A DNA stretch of 64,000 bases from Gordius sp. MW1 (lineage: Eukaryota; Nematomorpha; Gordioida; Gordea; Gordiidae), in contig OZ038526.1 in assembly GCA_964036665.1 (NCBI GenBank), forward strand, positions 24,180,001-24,244,000, read 5' to 3'. Shown in pieces: positions 1 to 11,946 of this stretch; position 1 is the stretch's first letter; each line of letters starts with the position of its first letter. A model generated the notes under the pieces. The model was given only the letters and a program-made list of their open reading frames with translations. It was not told where the DNA came from and did no database searches. The position numbers and the translations under genes are program-made.

Positions 1-1461
1 CAAGTAATGACGGACAAAGGATATATGTTGTGAGCATAATATATTCCACTTTAAGATTATTTTTTTGACCCCAAAACTTGGTTATCTCTGCTTTAAAACA
101 CGGCTGTTGTTAACCTGCGTGCAAACTGGCCATCTTTAAGAAGAACTTCTTCTCTCTACACCCACACTTTAATGCTGTTCTGACTAATCTATTTAGTTAG
201 CATCTTTATACTTTCCACAAGTTTTAGTAAAATGCCTAGCTTCACCCCCCCCCCCCCTACTTCTAAATCGATCCCAGAATCAATAATAAATTGATTAAAA
301 GGCTCACCCCTCGACTTCCAATATCAGGATATTTGGAAATTATCTTTCAACGCGCTCAATATATTCTCTGGTGCCTAAAAAGATTTTATTCCCCTGCCCC
401 TCCCGTTCCTTCCAGAACCAGAAAGAAGGAGAATTACGGCGCGCTTGTGCTTTTCCTTCCATTGATTTTTTCAGAATTTTTTTTTCTACACTATTCCTTG
501 CCAGCAGCTTACGTAGAGATTGGAAATACACAAAATTGACAAAGATATACGCCTTGATATTTATTGATTTGTAAACATATAATAGAAAACTTATAATTTC
601 TTCCGTTAATCATATTATTAATCATAACTTTTCCTACAATTTGACTCTTCACGGGCTACGCTTTTAATTCGTCCTTCAAAGACTTAGGTAAAATTTCTAT
701 AATATATTTAAAAATATATGAAACGCTAAATTAAATATGTAATACAAAAATTAAAAAAATATAATTTATTCTTTCTAATTAGAAATTATTAAATCTACTT
801 ATTTAGTAGTGAAAAAAGTTTAATATTCGTCCTCTAGTTTATTTGTAATTCTTGGTTAGGATTTAAGTAATATATCTTTTTTACAACAATGCCTAATTTA
901 CTAATTAGATGACTATTATAACAATCCTTTTACGACAAAAAAACTCCCTCTTTTGCATTGCATTTCTAAAAATCAGTTTCTTATTTTTAAAATCTATTCG
1001 CAAAATTTCTCAGCTAAAACTGTTTTAATCAAAGTTTATAATTAAGCTATCTAGGATTTAATAAAATATTTTTGTTCCACTACTTCGTAGTCAATCTCTA
1101 ATTTTATAATTTTGATGTTGTTAATAAATATGACTGAAAAAATGTAAATCATTAAAACTAAAAGCGACTAAAATAAGTTAGTAATCAAAATTTAACTTAG
1201 GTTTCCAATCGCGATTTTATTAGCTTTTCTACGTTTCTATATTAAAATACCAACTATTTTAACTTGTATTGATTATAAATTAATAGGAAAATTAAATTAT
1301 CGCAATTGGAAATAATTTAAAATGATATATTAATATTTACGCGTTTAGATTTACGAACCCAAAACACTTTGCAAAAGTCGGTTTAGCAAAGGAAAAAACA
1401 CATTCCCGCCCCCACAAATTTTTTGGTTCTTAAAAAATAAAAAAGAGTTTTTAGCGATCCA
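1..1461. other. AT-rich 5' flank of tropomyosin
   Basis: No gene is recognisable here. The stretch is AT-rich, with one C homopolymer near 245-257. It should contain the promoter and 5' UTR of the tropomyosin long isoform, because the first coding exon starts at 1462, but I cannot point to a core promoter element with confidence. Short open frames around 290-575 have no recognisable protein features. Confidence 0.5.
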
Positions 1462-4400
1462 ATGGAAGCTATTAAGAAGAAATTGCAGGCGATGAAGATT
1501 GAGCGCGAGAATGCGCTGGACAAGGCCGAACAACTCGATCAGCAATGCAAAGAAGCTAACAAGCGTGCGGGTCAGGTAAATATACCATTTAGTTAATAAT
1601 AAAAATATTCATTTAAAAAAATGCAATGAAAAATAAATTTGATAACTAACATATTTGCCGAGTTGTTTCAAAAAGTTTTATATAGTCACAAAGGACATTT
1701 AAATGTTCGGTGTGTAGAAATAAATTTTAAAATGAGATCCTTTTAATTTATGGAATTTAATTAATATATGGGTGTAGCCAGGTTTTGGATTAGGGGAGGG
1801 GGTAAAACATGACTTTTTAATTTTGAAAAAAAAAATTTTGTCATAATTTTAAAATCTCAAATTTTTGTCATCCATATAAATATAAAATATACATATTTTT
1901 TACTCTCATTACTTTGATTCTATTTAGTATAATATAAATTTTGATATAACATTTCTAAGTCTAAATTGTTTTGTAAATGCTTTAATTTTAAATTATAATT
2001 AATTTTGGGATATAATTTCATAAGGCCGAGGAAGAAGTACAAACGTTACAGAAGAAAATCCAGCAACTCGATAACGATCTCGATGCGGCGCAAGAATCGT
2101 TGAAGGAGGCCCAGGAGACGTTAGAGCAAAAAGACAAGACGGCTGCTGAGGTTAATATTTATTTTTTAGATAATTAAATTTTTTAATTATTTAAAAATAT
2201 TTTAAAAATAAGATTTTTTTATTAAATTTTATTTATGTATATGAGGTAATGAAAACACCTGAGATCTTTGCGTTAACTAAATTAAGCTTGAGTAGGAATG
2301 ACCTTTAGTTAACTAAGCTAATTCGGCATAATGCCAGCACTTACGAGAACATAATGGTTTTAGTTTATAATTTTATTTTTACCCAATATTTTCGTCATTT
2401 CAAATTTAATTACTTATTTTAATTCATTAATAAAATTTGGGCTTTTAAAATAACTTGTCTGCATTTTTTGCGATTAAAAAGTTGCAAATTGTTAAAAAAA
2501 TTTGATATGTCGAATCTGTTAATAGTATCTGCTCTCAAAATTAGTCCCATTTTATAAATACCTGCCATATTTAATAAATAAACTGTTTTGATTATAAATT
2601 TAAAACGCTGTTACTAAATAAATTGACACATTTGCCATTTGGCACAAATTTCGTAAAAATCAGTTTTTCGACATTTAAATTACTGCTCCAATTAATAATT
2701 TACCCTACCCCCTACCATTCGATTCCACCATCCCTGTTTATGTTGCCATTGGATTTCAAGCTTAAACATACGCAGCAACAACACAACACACGCTATTAAA
2801 CAAAAGTTTATCGTCCTAACCTTATATAGTTAGTGATAGTTTCAGAGGATGTAATCTCTAGCATGTTTACTCTAGAAAATAGTATATGCGCCTTTCAAGA
2901 AACGCGGGGTGGGGGATTATAAGATCATTATGCTAAACTACGGGAATACGACACGTTCTATAACACATGCGCCTCGATTTTGTTTACTTTCGGTTTGCTA
3001 GTAAACGCATCTTGAAGGTTATTTCTTGCTTGAGGATGGTAGGAAACTATCGATAATCCAAAGTTTCATTTTTGATTTTCAATTGATCCACAGTAAATAC
3101 GGTGCACTTGCCTAGTGTAATTTATTAATTCTGATTCAATGATCGATTAAATCTTGCTTGCTGGAACGGGTGTATTATTTTAAAATAAGAATAGCAAACT
3201 CTTGTTGGGTATCAATTTTTTAAGTAAAAGATAGGCGTTTTTCCTTTTAACTACTGTTACTACCTATAATACACAGGTTAAATTGTTGACAGCTGATACC
3301 GTCTGTTACTAGAATGTGATAAAAAGAATTTATTGATAGTACCCTGTGGTGTTTTAAGATTTATGGAAAAAACTTGTCCTTTGTTGGGAATCATGCTCAT
3401 GAGATAGGATTAACACTATAGGAAAGATTAAACACCAATGACTGTTAGCCTTTAATTCCATTTGAACTTTTTTTAAATTATCTTCCTTCTATCCCTCCTT
3501 GGGATCTAACTCTGAGGAGATATCTCTTTCCATTTCGGTCATTCTATGGTCATTCATTTTTTATATTCGAATCAATTAAATAATCTGGCTTGATTTATGG
3601 ATGATTTACAATATAGTGCTAAAACTAACGAAGAGCATAGAGATGAAAATTGTTTGACAGCGCTATTCTACGATAAACAAGAATTAGATTTTTTCAAAAA
3701 ATTAGACAAGTTAAGGTTTCGCATTAAAAACCACATAAAAAGATTTGAGGAAGAATGTCAAGATAATTCAATTTCTCAAAATTTAGATATTCAAGATTTG
3801 CAAACATCTCATGATTCCCTAAGTACTAATGCTAAGAGGGATGAAAATACTTTGTTAAATCAGTCCATTAATAAACAACATAAAACCATTCCTGCATTAT
3901 ACATTCCAAAAAGCTCAAAATGCCATCAAACCCCAAATAAAATTAAAGCAGATTCATTAAATGATATAGAAGAATACCTTGCTTCCTACACTTTAATCAA
4001 TAATGTGGCTACTTCATTAAAATTTACTGTTATAGGAAATGAATTGCAAAACCTTTTAAAAGGCCCTATAAAAAGAGTAATTGACACTTTTTATATATTT
4101 GATTTTTTTATATAATTTCCTTTTCACAATGCGCTTATCATATTTATTTTAAAAAAATTAAAGTGCGGCGAAAAAATAAACTTAATTGTGAACTGTTTAA
4201 ATATATTATTTATTGTCATATTATGCTATACGTGTCTTGACTATTTTTAAAACTATTTAAGAACCGACCTTGCTAATAATGTATTTTTCAACATATGGAT
4301 TCTATTTAATTCTTTGGTGACAAGCATAGACTAATAAAACCATAGACTGCCGAACAGCTGATAATTTTTCAGCAAATATAGCAAGCGCCATATTGTGGGA

Positions 4401-7400
4401 AATTGCAACCAAACAATAGTTTTCAGCATAATTTATTGTTCTAATTTACCTTTTTTTATATATATAAATTATGCTTTTAATCTTATTTATTTTCTACAGT
4501 ATTTTATCGTGGAGTATAAATATACCTGTTTTGAGTTTTTCCTACAATATGGCAGCTATTTTGGTGTCTGAATGATTTTAATAGTAAAAATCAGCTGTTC
4601 GACAGTCTACGGTTTTATTAGTCTGTGGTGACAAATGTCTGTCAAAATACACATCTTGTGGGATAAATATTTAAAGCAACGTTAAAATTATGAACTGCTT
4701 CTTCAATTTTTATATACTCAATTTATTAGTAAAAATAAAATAATTTCAATAAAGCAACATAAATTTTATTAATATTTGCATTTCAAAAGCTAACACAATC
4801 ATGTTGGCATAACTGAACTTTTTAGTGATTGCCCTTTAATATTTTTACACAAAGGCCATTTAATTTTAAGGAGATTTTACTATTGCACATAATCTCTTGC
4901 CCAAAATTTCAGAATTTACAAATTAAAACCGGAATTTATCAAAAAACTCTTTTTGTAAAGATATTTTAGGTAATTCTATATATATTTATAATTGTTGGAA
5001 ACCAAGTCAAATAAGAAGGTGATTAAATTTGAGAAATAGGCCAGCAATTCTTATGAAGAACAAAACGTTTAAAATTTATAGTTGCTAGTTAATTTTATAA
5101 AATCATGTTAGGATATTCTGACCAGATCGTTAAGAGTCTTACTATTCACATGCTTGTTTTTGGAATAAATTTCCGTATAGGTGGTATTTGATTTTTGTTA
5201 ATATGCATCAATTAATTAAACCCTTTAAGATTAAAATTGAGTGTACAATAGTAGATCAAAATTGAAAGTAATGGCATTAGTTCGATATGACATTTTATAA
5301 AAATGGCGTTAGTTTCGTAATTTAGTGTGACCTCATATTTCAGATATTTTATATTGTTCTATAGCGTTTAGTCACACCTTTTTTTGATACTAGTTTTTTA
5401 CTGCTATATTTTTGACATAAAAACATATTAATGTCCGTTCTCGCCCCTTCTAAGCCTAGTAATTCACCTATGGTGGATGTTATTAAAAAAAAGATGAGGC
5501 AAACTAGAGAGGAATTAGAAATAGTTAAAGATCAGGCTGAGGAGTATAGGCGTCAGCATTATTTAGAACAACGCAGATCTCAGGAGGTGATCATTATAAG
5601 TTTTATTAAATCATTTATTACTTATGTTTTTAGGCTGAAGCTGAAGTCGCAGCTCTTAATAGAAGGATACAATTGTTGGAGGAAGATTTAGAAAGATCAG
5701 AGGAACGTCTCAAAATTGCTACATCTAAATTAGAGGAAGCTTCAAAGGCTGCCGATGAAAGTGAAAGGTAATGAGTTCTTATTTATTATTATAAATGCTC
5801 ATAATTAGGGCAAGGAGGGCATTAGAAAACAGAAGTAATGTAGAGGATTCTAGATTAGAAGCTTTGGAATTACAATTAAAGGAAGCTCAAAAAATTGCTT
5901 TAGAATCTGAAACTAAATATCAAGAGGTGATATTTTGTTATTTTTAATTGATAATATGACATACAACTGTAATTAATGAGTGCATAAGATGGTGAGGCTT
6001 TGGCTCTTAAGGCTTAATTGTATTAATTGAATTTATCTATATATAATTAAATTCTCTAAGAGTGCGTAAAGTAATGGAAAATCGTAGCTTAAATGATGAA
6101 GAAAAGGTTGACGTTTTAGAAACCCAACTAAAAGAAGCACAATACATTGCAGAGGAGGCTGATAGGAAATATGATGAGGTTATTCTTTAAATCAGGAATG
6201 GTTTTGTATTGCCATGAGATCTAACACAGAATTTGCATGTTTATAACTAATTATCATTCCATTTTTTAGGCATGAATAATTTAAATTTTAATGACTTGCA
6301 TGTATTAAATCCTTTTTAAGTTGAACAATTTTGAGTGCTTTTTGGTTTGTCCTTTTTCACATATTTCTGAATGGGTACACAATTTTCTTTTGAATGACTT
6401 GGAAACTTTGTGTTAGGTAAGCCGTAAATTGACAATATTGGAAAGTGACTTAGAGCGTGCGGAAGAGAGGGCAGAAGCTGGAGAAGCGTATGTCCTAGGA
6501 TATATTATTTTCATATTACCCTTAATAACTAAATAAACAGACAAGATCATTCCACCTGTTTATTTGGTTGTTGAGATAAATATTTGTCACTATTATATAT
6601 CATTTTTATATTTTTGGTCAACACAAACAACATTGAAAAATAGGTTGCTAGGAAATTAGTTATGCTTGAATCATCCCTTGAGAGTTCTGAAAGTCGTGCA
6701 GAAGCAGCTGAAGCGTAAATTAATATTTTGATTGTTGAAAGGTCCTTCCTCATATTTCACTTTAACTCCATTTCAACACTTAATTTTTTACTGCTTTTAA
6801 ATACCTAAATTTTATCATTTTCTCATTAACACTATATTCACATGTTTACTTATACCCATATTAATAATTTTTAGGGTTATAGCAAATATTAATAATCATT
6901 AAATGCTATGTATTTTTAGCTAACTTTTGCAATAAATATTTTAATAAGCTTCTTAACACTTAACTATATTATTGCTCTAACTTATACATTAGGCTTCTTT
7001 TATAGCCTTTCTCATAAACTTCACAACCAACCCTCATTCCTTAAATAATATCTTTACTTACATATTACTTGATATATATGCCAATTTTTATTAGTATATG
7101 GTAATTTATATTTTTGAACAGTTGAATTAATTACTGTAGCTTTGCCTTACTAAACTTTTTGAAGCTCTGCAGTTATCTTTTTAATATAAAAACAAATAAA
7201 TTAACAATTGAATTATTCTAACTTTCTCCTTCATGGCTCTTTCCACAAATTATTCGAGTTAATTGTCTTCTGCAAAATATGGAGGTATTCTAAAAACTTG
7301 TGGGATGAGATTAAATATTGGTGGAAAGAGTTTCCTGTCTCCCAAAGTAAGTTAAACTTTATTCTTTATTAAGTGATTTAAAATTAGGTTTAGGGCATAT

Positions 7401-8132
7401 AAATTTTTAAAATATATTATTTGCTTTTCAAATCTAATTCACGTCTTCATTTTTATAGTAAAATTGTAGAATTAGAAGAGGAACTAAGGGTTGTTGGCAA
7501 CAATCTCAAATCGTTAGAAGTCAGTGAAGAAAAGGTATGTCACCCTCTTTCATACTTTTTTTATATATCGTATGCTCACATTTTAGGCCTCACAACGTGA
7601 AGATACCTACGAAGAACAAATCAGAGAGCAAACTGCACGTCTCAAAGATGTAAGATTTTTAATTAATAATATATATGATGTCATCATTACATCTCTCACC
7701 ACTGATACTAGGCCGAAACGCGTGCTGAATTTGCTGAAAGATCTGTGCAAAAATTACAGAAAGAGGTTGATAGATTAGAAGGTAAAAAAGATCTTACGTG
7801 TAACTATGCTTAAATTGTTTTTGGTTCGACATAATCACGATATTTTAATAGACATCATCATTAGCTATCTCGTATGCAATTGCTATTTTGTGTTAATTAA
7901 TGTGTAATTTTGGCTATAGCATTGATGTACCAAACTGATTCTAATCTTTACTTGATTGATTTTTTAATGTTAGAGCCCTAATTTCCTTTTTTGCTGAAGC
8001 ACTTGCCATCATTATATCAGTTTAACACATTATGTTCACATAAAAATAGATGAATTGGTACACGAGAAGGAAAGATACAAGGCAGTTAGTGAAGAGCTTG
8101 ATCACACCTTCCAAGAATTGTCGGGCTATTAG
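1462..8132 (+). CDS. TPM: Tropomyosin, long (muscle-type) isoform, 284 aa
   Basis: Coiled-coil actin-binding protein that runs along thin filaments and controls myosin access. Coding exons: 1 1462-1575, 2 2025-2150, 3 5634-5767, 4 (4a 5809-5926 or 4b 6061-6178), 5 (5a 6417-6487 or 5b 6644-6714), 6 7459-7534, 7 7587-7649, 8 7712-7781, 9 8050-8132. Lengths 114, 126, 134, 118, 71, 76, 63, 70 and 83 nt match the conserved tropomyosin exon pattern and sum to exactly 284 codons plus stop. All introns are GT-AG with matching phase. The N-terminus [20 protein letters not shown] and the end [12 protein letters not shown] are diagnostic. Exon 6 carries the hallmark [20 protein letters not shown]. Intron 2 is 3.5 kb (including the distal first exon) and holds a MITE and a nested reading frame. 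Known of the family: alternative first exons and exon swapping give muscle and cytoskeletal forms. The arthropod-like sequence is my inference from remembered relatives. Confidence 0.97.
1768..1840 (+). repeat. Half copy of CATGGGCGTAGCC MITE family in tropomyosin intron 1
   Basis: The sequence atgggtgtagccagg followed by a G-rich run and an AT-rich tail matches one end of the hAT-like MITE that is complete at 9747-9916 and elsewhere. No opposite end or target duplication is visible, so it is a decayed or partial copy. Confidence 0.55.
3597..4115 (+). CDS. Hypothetical 172-aa reading frame nested in tropomyosin intron 2
   Basis: An uninterrupted ATG-to-stop frame on the same strand as tropomyosin, lying in the intron between exon 2 and the distal first exon. 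It encodes a soluble, charged protein: an acidic start, a likely coiled-coil segment around residues 30-52 ([20 protein letters not shown]), an Asn/Ser/Gln-rich middle and a more ordered C-terminal part (about 125-160) containing [21 protein letters not shown] recognise no family. Composition is not low-complexity and does not look like transposase, so it may be a real intronless nested gene, a retrocopy, or part of a longer spliced gene. The last dozen codons are AT-rich and could be read-through past a splice donor near gagtaattg at about 4075. Confidence 0.45.
   Translation: MDDLQYSAKTNEEHRDENCLTALFYDKQELDFFKKLDKLRFRIKNHIKRFEEECQDNSISQNLDIQDLQTSHDSLSTNAKRDENTLLNQSINKQHKTIPALYIPKSSKCHQTPNKIKADSLNDIEEYLASYTLINNVATSLKFTVIGNELQNLLKGPIKRVIDTFYIFDFFI
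4325..4627. mobile_element. 303-bp hAT-like MITE, CAYAGACTAATAAAAC ends
   Basis: The left end catagactaataaaacc continues to an imperfect match of about 37 bp with the reverse complement of the right end (cacagactaataaaacc). It is flanked by an 8-bp target duplication with one mismatch, gtgacaag at 4317-4324 and gtgacaaa at 4628-4635. It has no coding capacity. It sits in tropomyosin intron 2 and shares its outer CATAGACT motif and 8-bp duplication with the 844-bp element at 43693-44536. Confidence 0.85.
5431..5586 (+). CDS. TPM: Tropomyosin alternative first coding exon (short cytoskeletal isoform)
   Basis: A 52-codon exon starting at ATG 5431 and ending at a GT donor at 5587, in phase with exon 3 at 5634. 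It reads [20 protein letters not shown] then a coiled-coil heptad region ending in RRSQE. The [10 protein letters not shown] core after a Ser/Pro-rich leader resembles the cytoskeletal first exon of arthropod tropomyosin genes. With exons 3-9 it gives a 256-residue protein lacking exons 1 and 2. It implies a second promoter upstream of 5431, within a long AT-rich intron; no specific core element stands out. The intron to exon 3 is only 47 nt. Confidence 0.92.
5809..5926 (+). CDS. TPM: Tropomyosin exon 4a (alternative)
   Basis: A 118-nt exon with the same phase as exon 4b. After the split Arg codon it encodes [20 protein letters not shown] and ends in [19 protein letters not shown] and the divergent C-terminal half resemble the non-muscle version of this exon in insects, so I assign it to cytoskeletal isoforms. 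The upstream intron (5768-5808) is only 41 nt. Because 4a and 4b are the same length and phase, using both would add an out-of-register repeat, which implies mutually exclusive splicing. Confidence 0.9.
6061..6178 (+). CDS. TPM: Tropomyosin exon 4b (alternative)
   Basis: A 118-nt homologue of exon 4a, 134 nt downstream. It encodes [20 protein letters not shown] and ends [13 protein letters not shown], which is closer to the canonical muscle tropomyosin sequence than 4a. Acceptor ctctaag and donor gttatt are intact. The muscle assignment is inference from similarity. Confidence 0.9.
6417..6487 (+). CDS. TPM: Tropomyosin exon 5a (alternative)
   Basis: A 71-nt exon encoding [20 protein letters not shown] followed by [14 protein letters not shown] is the canonical muscle form. 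Preceded by gtgttag and followed by gtatgt. It is paired with the 71-nt exon 5b 156 nt downstream. Confidence 0.9.
6644..6714 (+). CDS. TPM: Tropomyosin exon 5b (alternative)
   Basis: A 71-nt duplicate of exon 5a encoding [20 protein letters not shown] followed by AAEA, with intact aaatag acceptor and gtaaat donor. VARKLVML resembles the non-muscle version of the exon, which would pair with 4a. The two exons being the same length and phase predicts mutually exclusive use. Confidence 0.88.
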
Positions 8133-9017
8133 TTTTTTAGTCGGTGTTCTACTACTTCCTCACCCCCCCCCCCACCCCCATACCACCTCTCAACATCATA
8201 CCATGTTAAGCGCGTACATGCTGATTGTTTTTTTAAATTTTACACACTCAATTATTTGTTCTCTACCTTCTTAGCCCCCCCCCCCCCCGTCTCTCATATT
8301 GTACTTCCTAGCTTTAAGCATCCTATCTCATCCCAAACTACTTTGAAGAAGATTCTTAAGAATAATCAAAATTGTTTTGCTACTTAACCACCACCACCAC
8401 CTGAAGTGTTCCTACTCTCTCTCTCTAATACTAATCATACATGTATGTATATAAATAGTATGATACCTTGGATCCTGGTTTTAAAAATCCCCCTTTTCCC
8501 CTCAGCCATAAATCTATTGCGCTTTTTACGACTACCCAAACATTTTTTGCCCGTGGAAACCCTTATTTAACAAATAAAAATGTGTACAAAATATTCTATT
8601 ACCTATCGACATACTTATTAGCCATTGTAAGGTTTAGTTTACAGTTTATTTTTATGTCCTCAGCTTTATCATTATTATTATACTAAGATAGGATATATTA
8701 TACACATTATTTTGACCATTGTTGTTGACTCCTTTATCTTAATTTTTTTCTCCTTTACCTTTTTTATTTTAGAAATAATAAAAAATATAATGTTTAAAGC
8801 CATAAACATCTACATTATCGCTATTTTACACTTCTTTTTGGTGAACCATATACATTTCACTTAGTGAATAAAAAGCGTTATAACTTAAAAAACCGTTTTT
8901 AATCACAGTAGTTTTTATTGAATATAATTTTATTTAACACAAGTAATTTTTTAAAAGTTTTCACACAAAGCCAACATTTATATTACAATTTGTGAAATCA
9001 ATTTAAGTGATAATAAA
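8133..9017 (+). other. Tropomyosin 3' UTR and intergenic spacer
   Basis: Starts immediately after the tropomyosin stop codon. It contains C-rich tracts (about 8164-8177 and 8275-8289) and possible polyadenylation signals AATAAA at about 8573 and 8867. No other gene is seen. It separates tropomyosin from the oppositely oriented GPCR ending at 9018. Confidence 0.55.
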
Positions 9018-11507
9018 CTAAAAACTATCGGTTATGTAACTTTCGAAATTTTCATTAGTTACACACCTTTGAGGGGTAAAGCGTTCGAAAAATCCTAAAT
9101 ATTGGCTTGGACTTTTAGGACTTTTTTCATCGGTTTTGGCTTCAAGATTTCTAGCCGCAAAAAAGCATGAAAACTTTTGCCGGAAAATGGCTTTGAATTT
9201 GCTGCCGTAATAAATTATTATAATAACGTTGAGCCAGGCATCAAGGCTAATTATGGTATTTATAATTTCGTTGGCGAATGATCGCTTGTAAAATTGGCTG
9301 GAAGGATCTAGGACACCAAAAAGTTGACAAAAATTGACTAGTGTCAAGGGTAATGCTACTAACAAGTGAAGGGCCATAACTGACATAATCATACGGATGG
9401 CTTTCCCATGCGCCTCAACCGATGATTTACAACTCAATACAGTTTCTGATATTTGGGACGCGAAACGTAGATGCTTGATTGAAATCATGTAGAGAACTGC
9501 AGAAATGGCTACCGGGATTATCAACCCTATCATAATTGAAATATAGACTTATTATTTGGGCAATATCAATAAACATTTGGTATAATATCTGATAGGATTT
9601 ATTGCAATTTTTGATTATTTAAAAGTCGATACGAGAATATTTGTTCAAGAGCATATAAAATTTCAATCAAGACTTTGGAAATGGTGTTTGTTAAATATGT
9701 TCTTAATTTTTATCCACTCTGAATTCTCTTTTTGCTTAGTCTATATCATGGGCGTAGCCAGCATTGGAATTAGAGGGGGGTAATAATGATTTAGGGAGGG
9801 GTAAAAGGATCATTTTTTGAAATTTTGGCCATAATTTTAATAAATTTCAACAAATTCTTGGATTAGAGAGGGCAGCCGCCCCTCCCTGCTTCCCCCCCCC
9901 CTTGGCTACGCCCATGGTCTAGATTATTATTAGTTTTAAATATGAGAAATCAAGTGGAAAACGTTTGAACTAAATTTACCTATTATGGTTGAATAAAGTA
10001 AAAATATCTTGTTCCACGATAGTTGACCAACAACTGGCTTGTTAAGCATGCAGTGCTCTTTCCCCGTTATGTATGCCACGGGTACAGCCGTTATTAATAC
10101 GAGCAGCGTTAACCAGAACATTCGATGAATTTTTTTAGCCATTACCTTACAGCTCGATTTAATGTAGATGAAACTCCTAAAAGAGAGCCATATGATTTTT
10201 GAGGCTCCGGTACCAGGGTTTTGCCAAGCAACTCTTTTCGGACATGGCAATGTTGCAATTATGGCTCGATATCTATTTACGGCCACGGTTAGTATGGCAT
10301 AACCACTGCCAAAACCACCAAATGCCCCGATAAAAGTGAAAGCCGTTTGAGCCCTGCAAAACGTGGCGAAGTGTATACTCCTAGGTCGAAATTGTTGTTT
10401 AACGACGTCGCTCGCATTTTGCATGATTGTAGATGCATTGTGTGTCAATTGACCTTGCGTGACATTGGCTAAACAATGTATATAATTAATTATTCAATGA
10501 CTTTAAATATAACGTTCACGGAATATTAAATTAATATTTATTAAACTTATCATTTTTTTTAAAGCATGAAAGCTTTGAACCTTTAGGGAAATTATAGCCT
10601 GTATGTATAGTTTTAGAAATTTTTAGAGTTGTTTAAAGCTTTTCAGTGTAATTTTCAATGCATTTTGCGATTTCTTCCGGAAAATTCGTTCCTAGTTGAG
10701 ATCCCGGGGAGGGCCTTAACAAAATATGTATGTGTTGTAAAAACGGCTGGGTTTTGTTTGGTCGACCTATGGTTTTACTCGACCAAACATAAACAAATCA
10801 AAGCGTTTTTGGTCTGTTTTTCTTAGTCGCATAAATAGAGCAAAGGTTTTAACCAAAGGTCGACCAAACAAAACCGAGCCGTTTTTTACAACACTAATGT
10901 ATACAATTCATGTAAATGATTTAAAAAATTGTTTGGCTTGTTGCGCGGGTACCCCCGTGCCTAAAAAATCCTGCTAGCTTTTTTACAGATTAAAGGAATC
11001 ATTGAAGTAGTTTAATGACAAAATATAAAGATATGCATTACTTATCTGTCCAACCCCAGTTTGAATTGCGATGGGTGGGAAAAAAATTTGGGGAAAATTG
11101 AAAACGACGTACAATGGAATCCCCACCAAACCGACCAGCAATTGTGAAACGCATAGAAATATCAAGTATTGATTCATATTTTTAGCTTTTTGCGTTTTAG
11201 AGGAATCTTGTTGGCATCGGGGTGGTAGAGTGTTGTAACGATTTTGCGAATAATTTTTGATACCCCTTATGCAAACCACGGCTAAATATATTAGTAGAAT
11301 ATTGAGGATGATAATAGCTAGGGAATTTGCGGCGTAAAGACTACACCAGAAGGCAACGAAGGAGTTACTCATGGATGGATCGGGGTAGAATGTGTAAAAT
11401 TCTGGTATTGATGATTTTTTATCCATGAAATTCCGTTTTTTTCCGTTTGAATTAGATGAAAAAATGAAAAAAAATATTTTTTTGCTATGGTTGCTATGTG
11501 GTTTCAC
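9018..11507 (-). CDS. Divergent rhodopsin-like GPCR, three exons, 487 aa
   Basis: Seven-span receptor, expected in the plasma membrane. Exons: 11507-11042, 10468-9980 and 9526-9018, with GT-AG introns and matching phase. Spans: TM1 LAIIILNILLIYLAVV, TM2 YLIFLCVSQLLVGLVG, TM3 from Cys in CRAQTAFTF to NRYRA (replacing DRY), TM4 MFWLTLLVLITAVPVAYI, TM5 across the exon 2/3 junction (YSTIIG then LIIPVAISAVLYM), TM6 IMSVMALHLLVALPLTLV, TM7 INTIISLDAWLNVIIIIYYG. The tail is about 60 residues. Extracellular loop 1 has NVT and NAS glycosylation sites. Odd points: NRY instead of DRY, no CWxP in TM6, a degenerate NPxxY, and about 40 extra residues after TM3, which could include an unrecognised short intron. 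Start at 11507 or the Met 27 codons later (11426) is uncertain. Ligand unknown. Confidence 0.82.
9747..9916. mobile_element. 170-bp MITE, CATGGGCGTAGCCAG ends
   Basis: Reads from catgggcgtagccagc to ttggctacgcccatg, inverted ends enclosing G-rich then C-rich runs. The target duplication is gtctatat (9739-9746) and gtctagat (9917-9924), 7 of 8 matching. It lies in intron 2 of the GPCR. Non-coding, hAT-like. Confidence 0.88.
10732..10894. mobile_element. 163-bp palindromic MITE, GTGTTGTAA ends
   Basis: Starts gtgttgtaaaaacggctggg and ends with its imperfect inverse, ccgttttttacaacac. Both arms carry TTTGGTCGACC. A relative with the same arms is at 50556-50742. It lies in intron 1 of the GPCR. 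The flanks atatgtat and taatgtat match at 6 of 8 positions and may be a decayed target duplication. Confidence 0.75.
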
Positions 11508-11946
11508 TAATTTGTAAGGTGTAGCAATTGTTCAGGGCTAGAATTTGGCATGGGAAATAAATACTTACTCTCGTATGGTCTATTTTAGAAATCCTGGCCA
11601 AAACGCTCCAAGCGATTTATGTCCTTTTATAGTATAAATAATGCATAAATCGCAATTGAAAATCGTATAAGGGAAGGAAGACTTATAAATGATACATTTA
11701 AAAATTAATAATTTACAAATCCTGTTTATTTGTAAACAAGCTGCTTAAAACGTTTGCATTATAATTATTTGAGATGATATATGTATTATTTGCGTGTCTA
11801 ACTGTTACCATGGTATGTGGCTTAGTAGTCAGATAAATGTAATTTCGCGTCCTGTTCGTTCATAAAGCATCTGGATTTTTAATTAGATTTAGCTCAAGCC
11901 AGTTTATTCGAAATGTATCTTTAAGTAGTATAAAGATAAAGCTATA
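11508..11946. other. Spacer between GPCR start and Helitron
   Basis: AT-rich, no gene recognised. It should contain the 5' UTR and promoter of the - strand GPCR, but no definite element is visible. Confidence 0.4.

Noticed and set aside
291-574. Overlapping short frames on both strands
   Set aside because: No domain, no splice context, composition like surrounding DNA.
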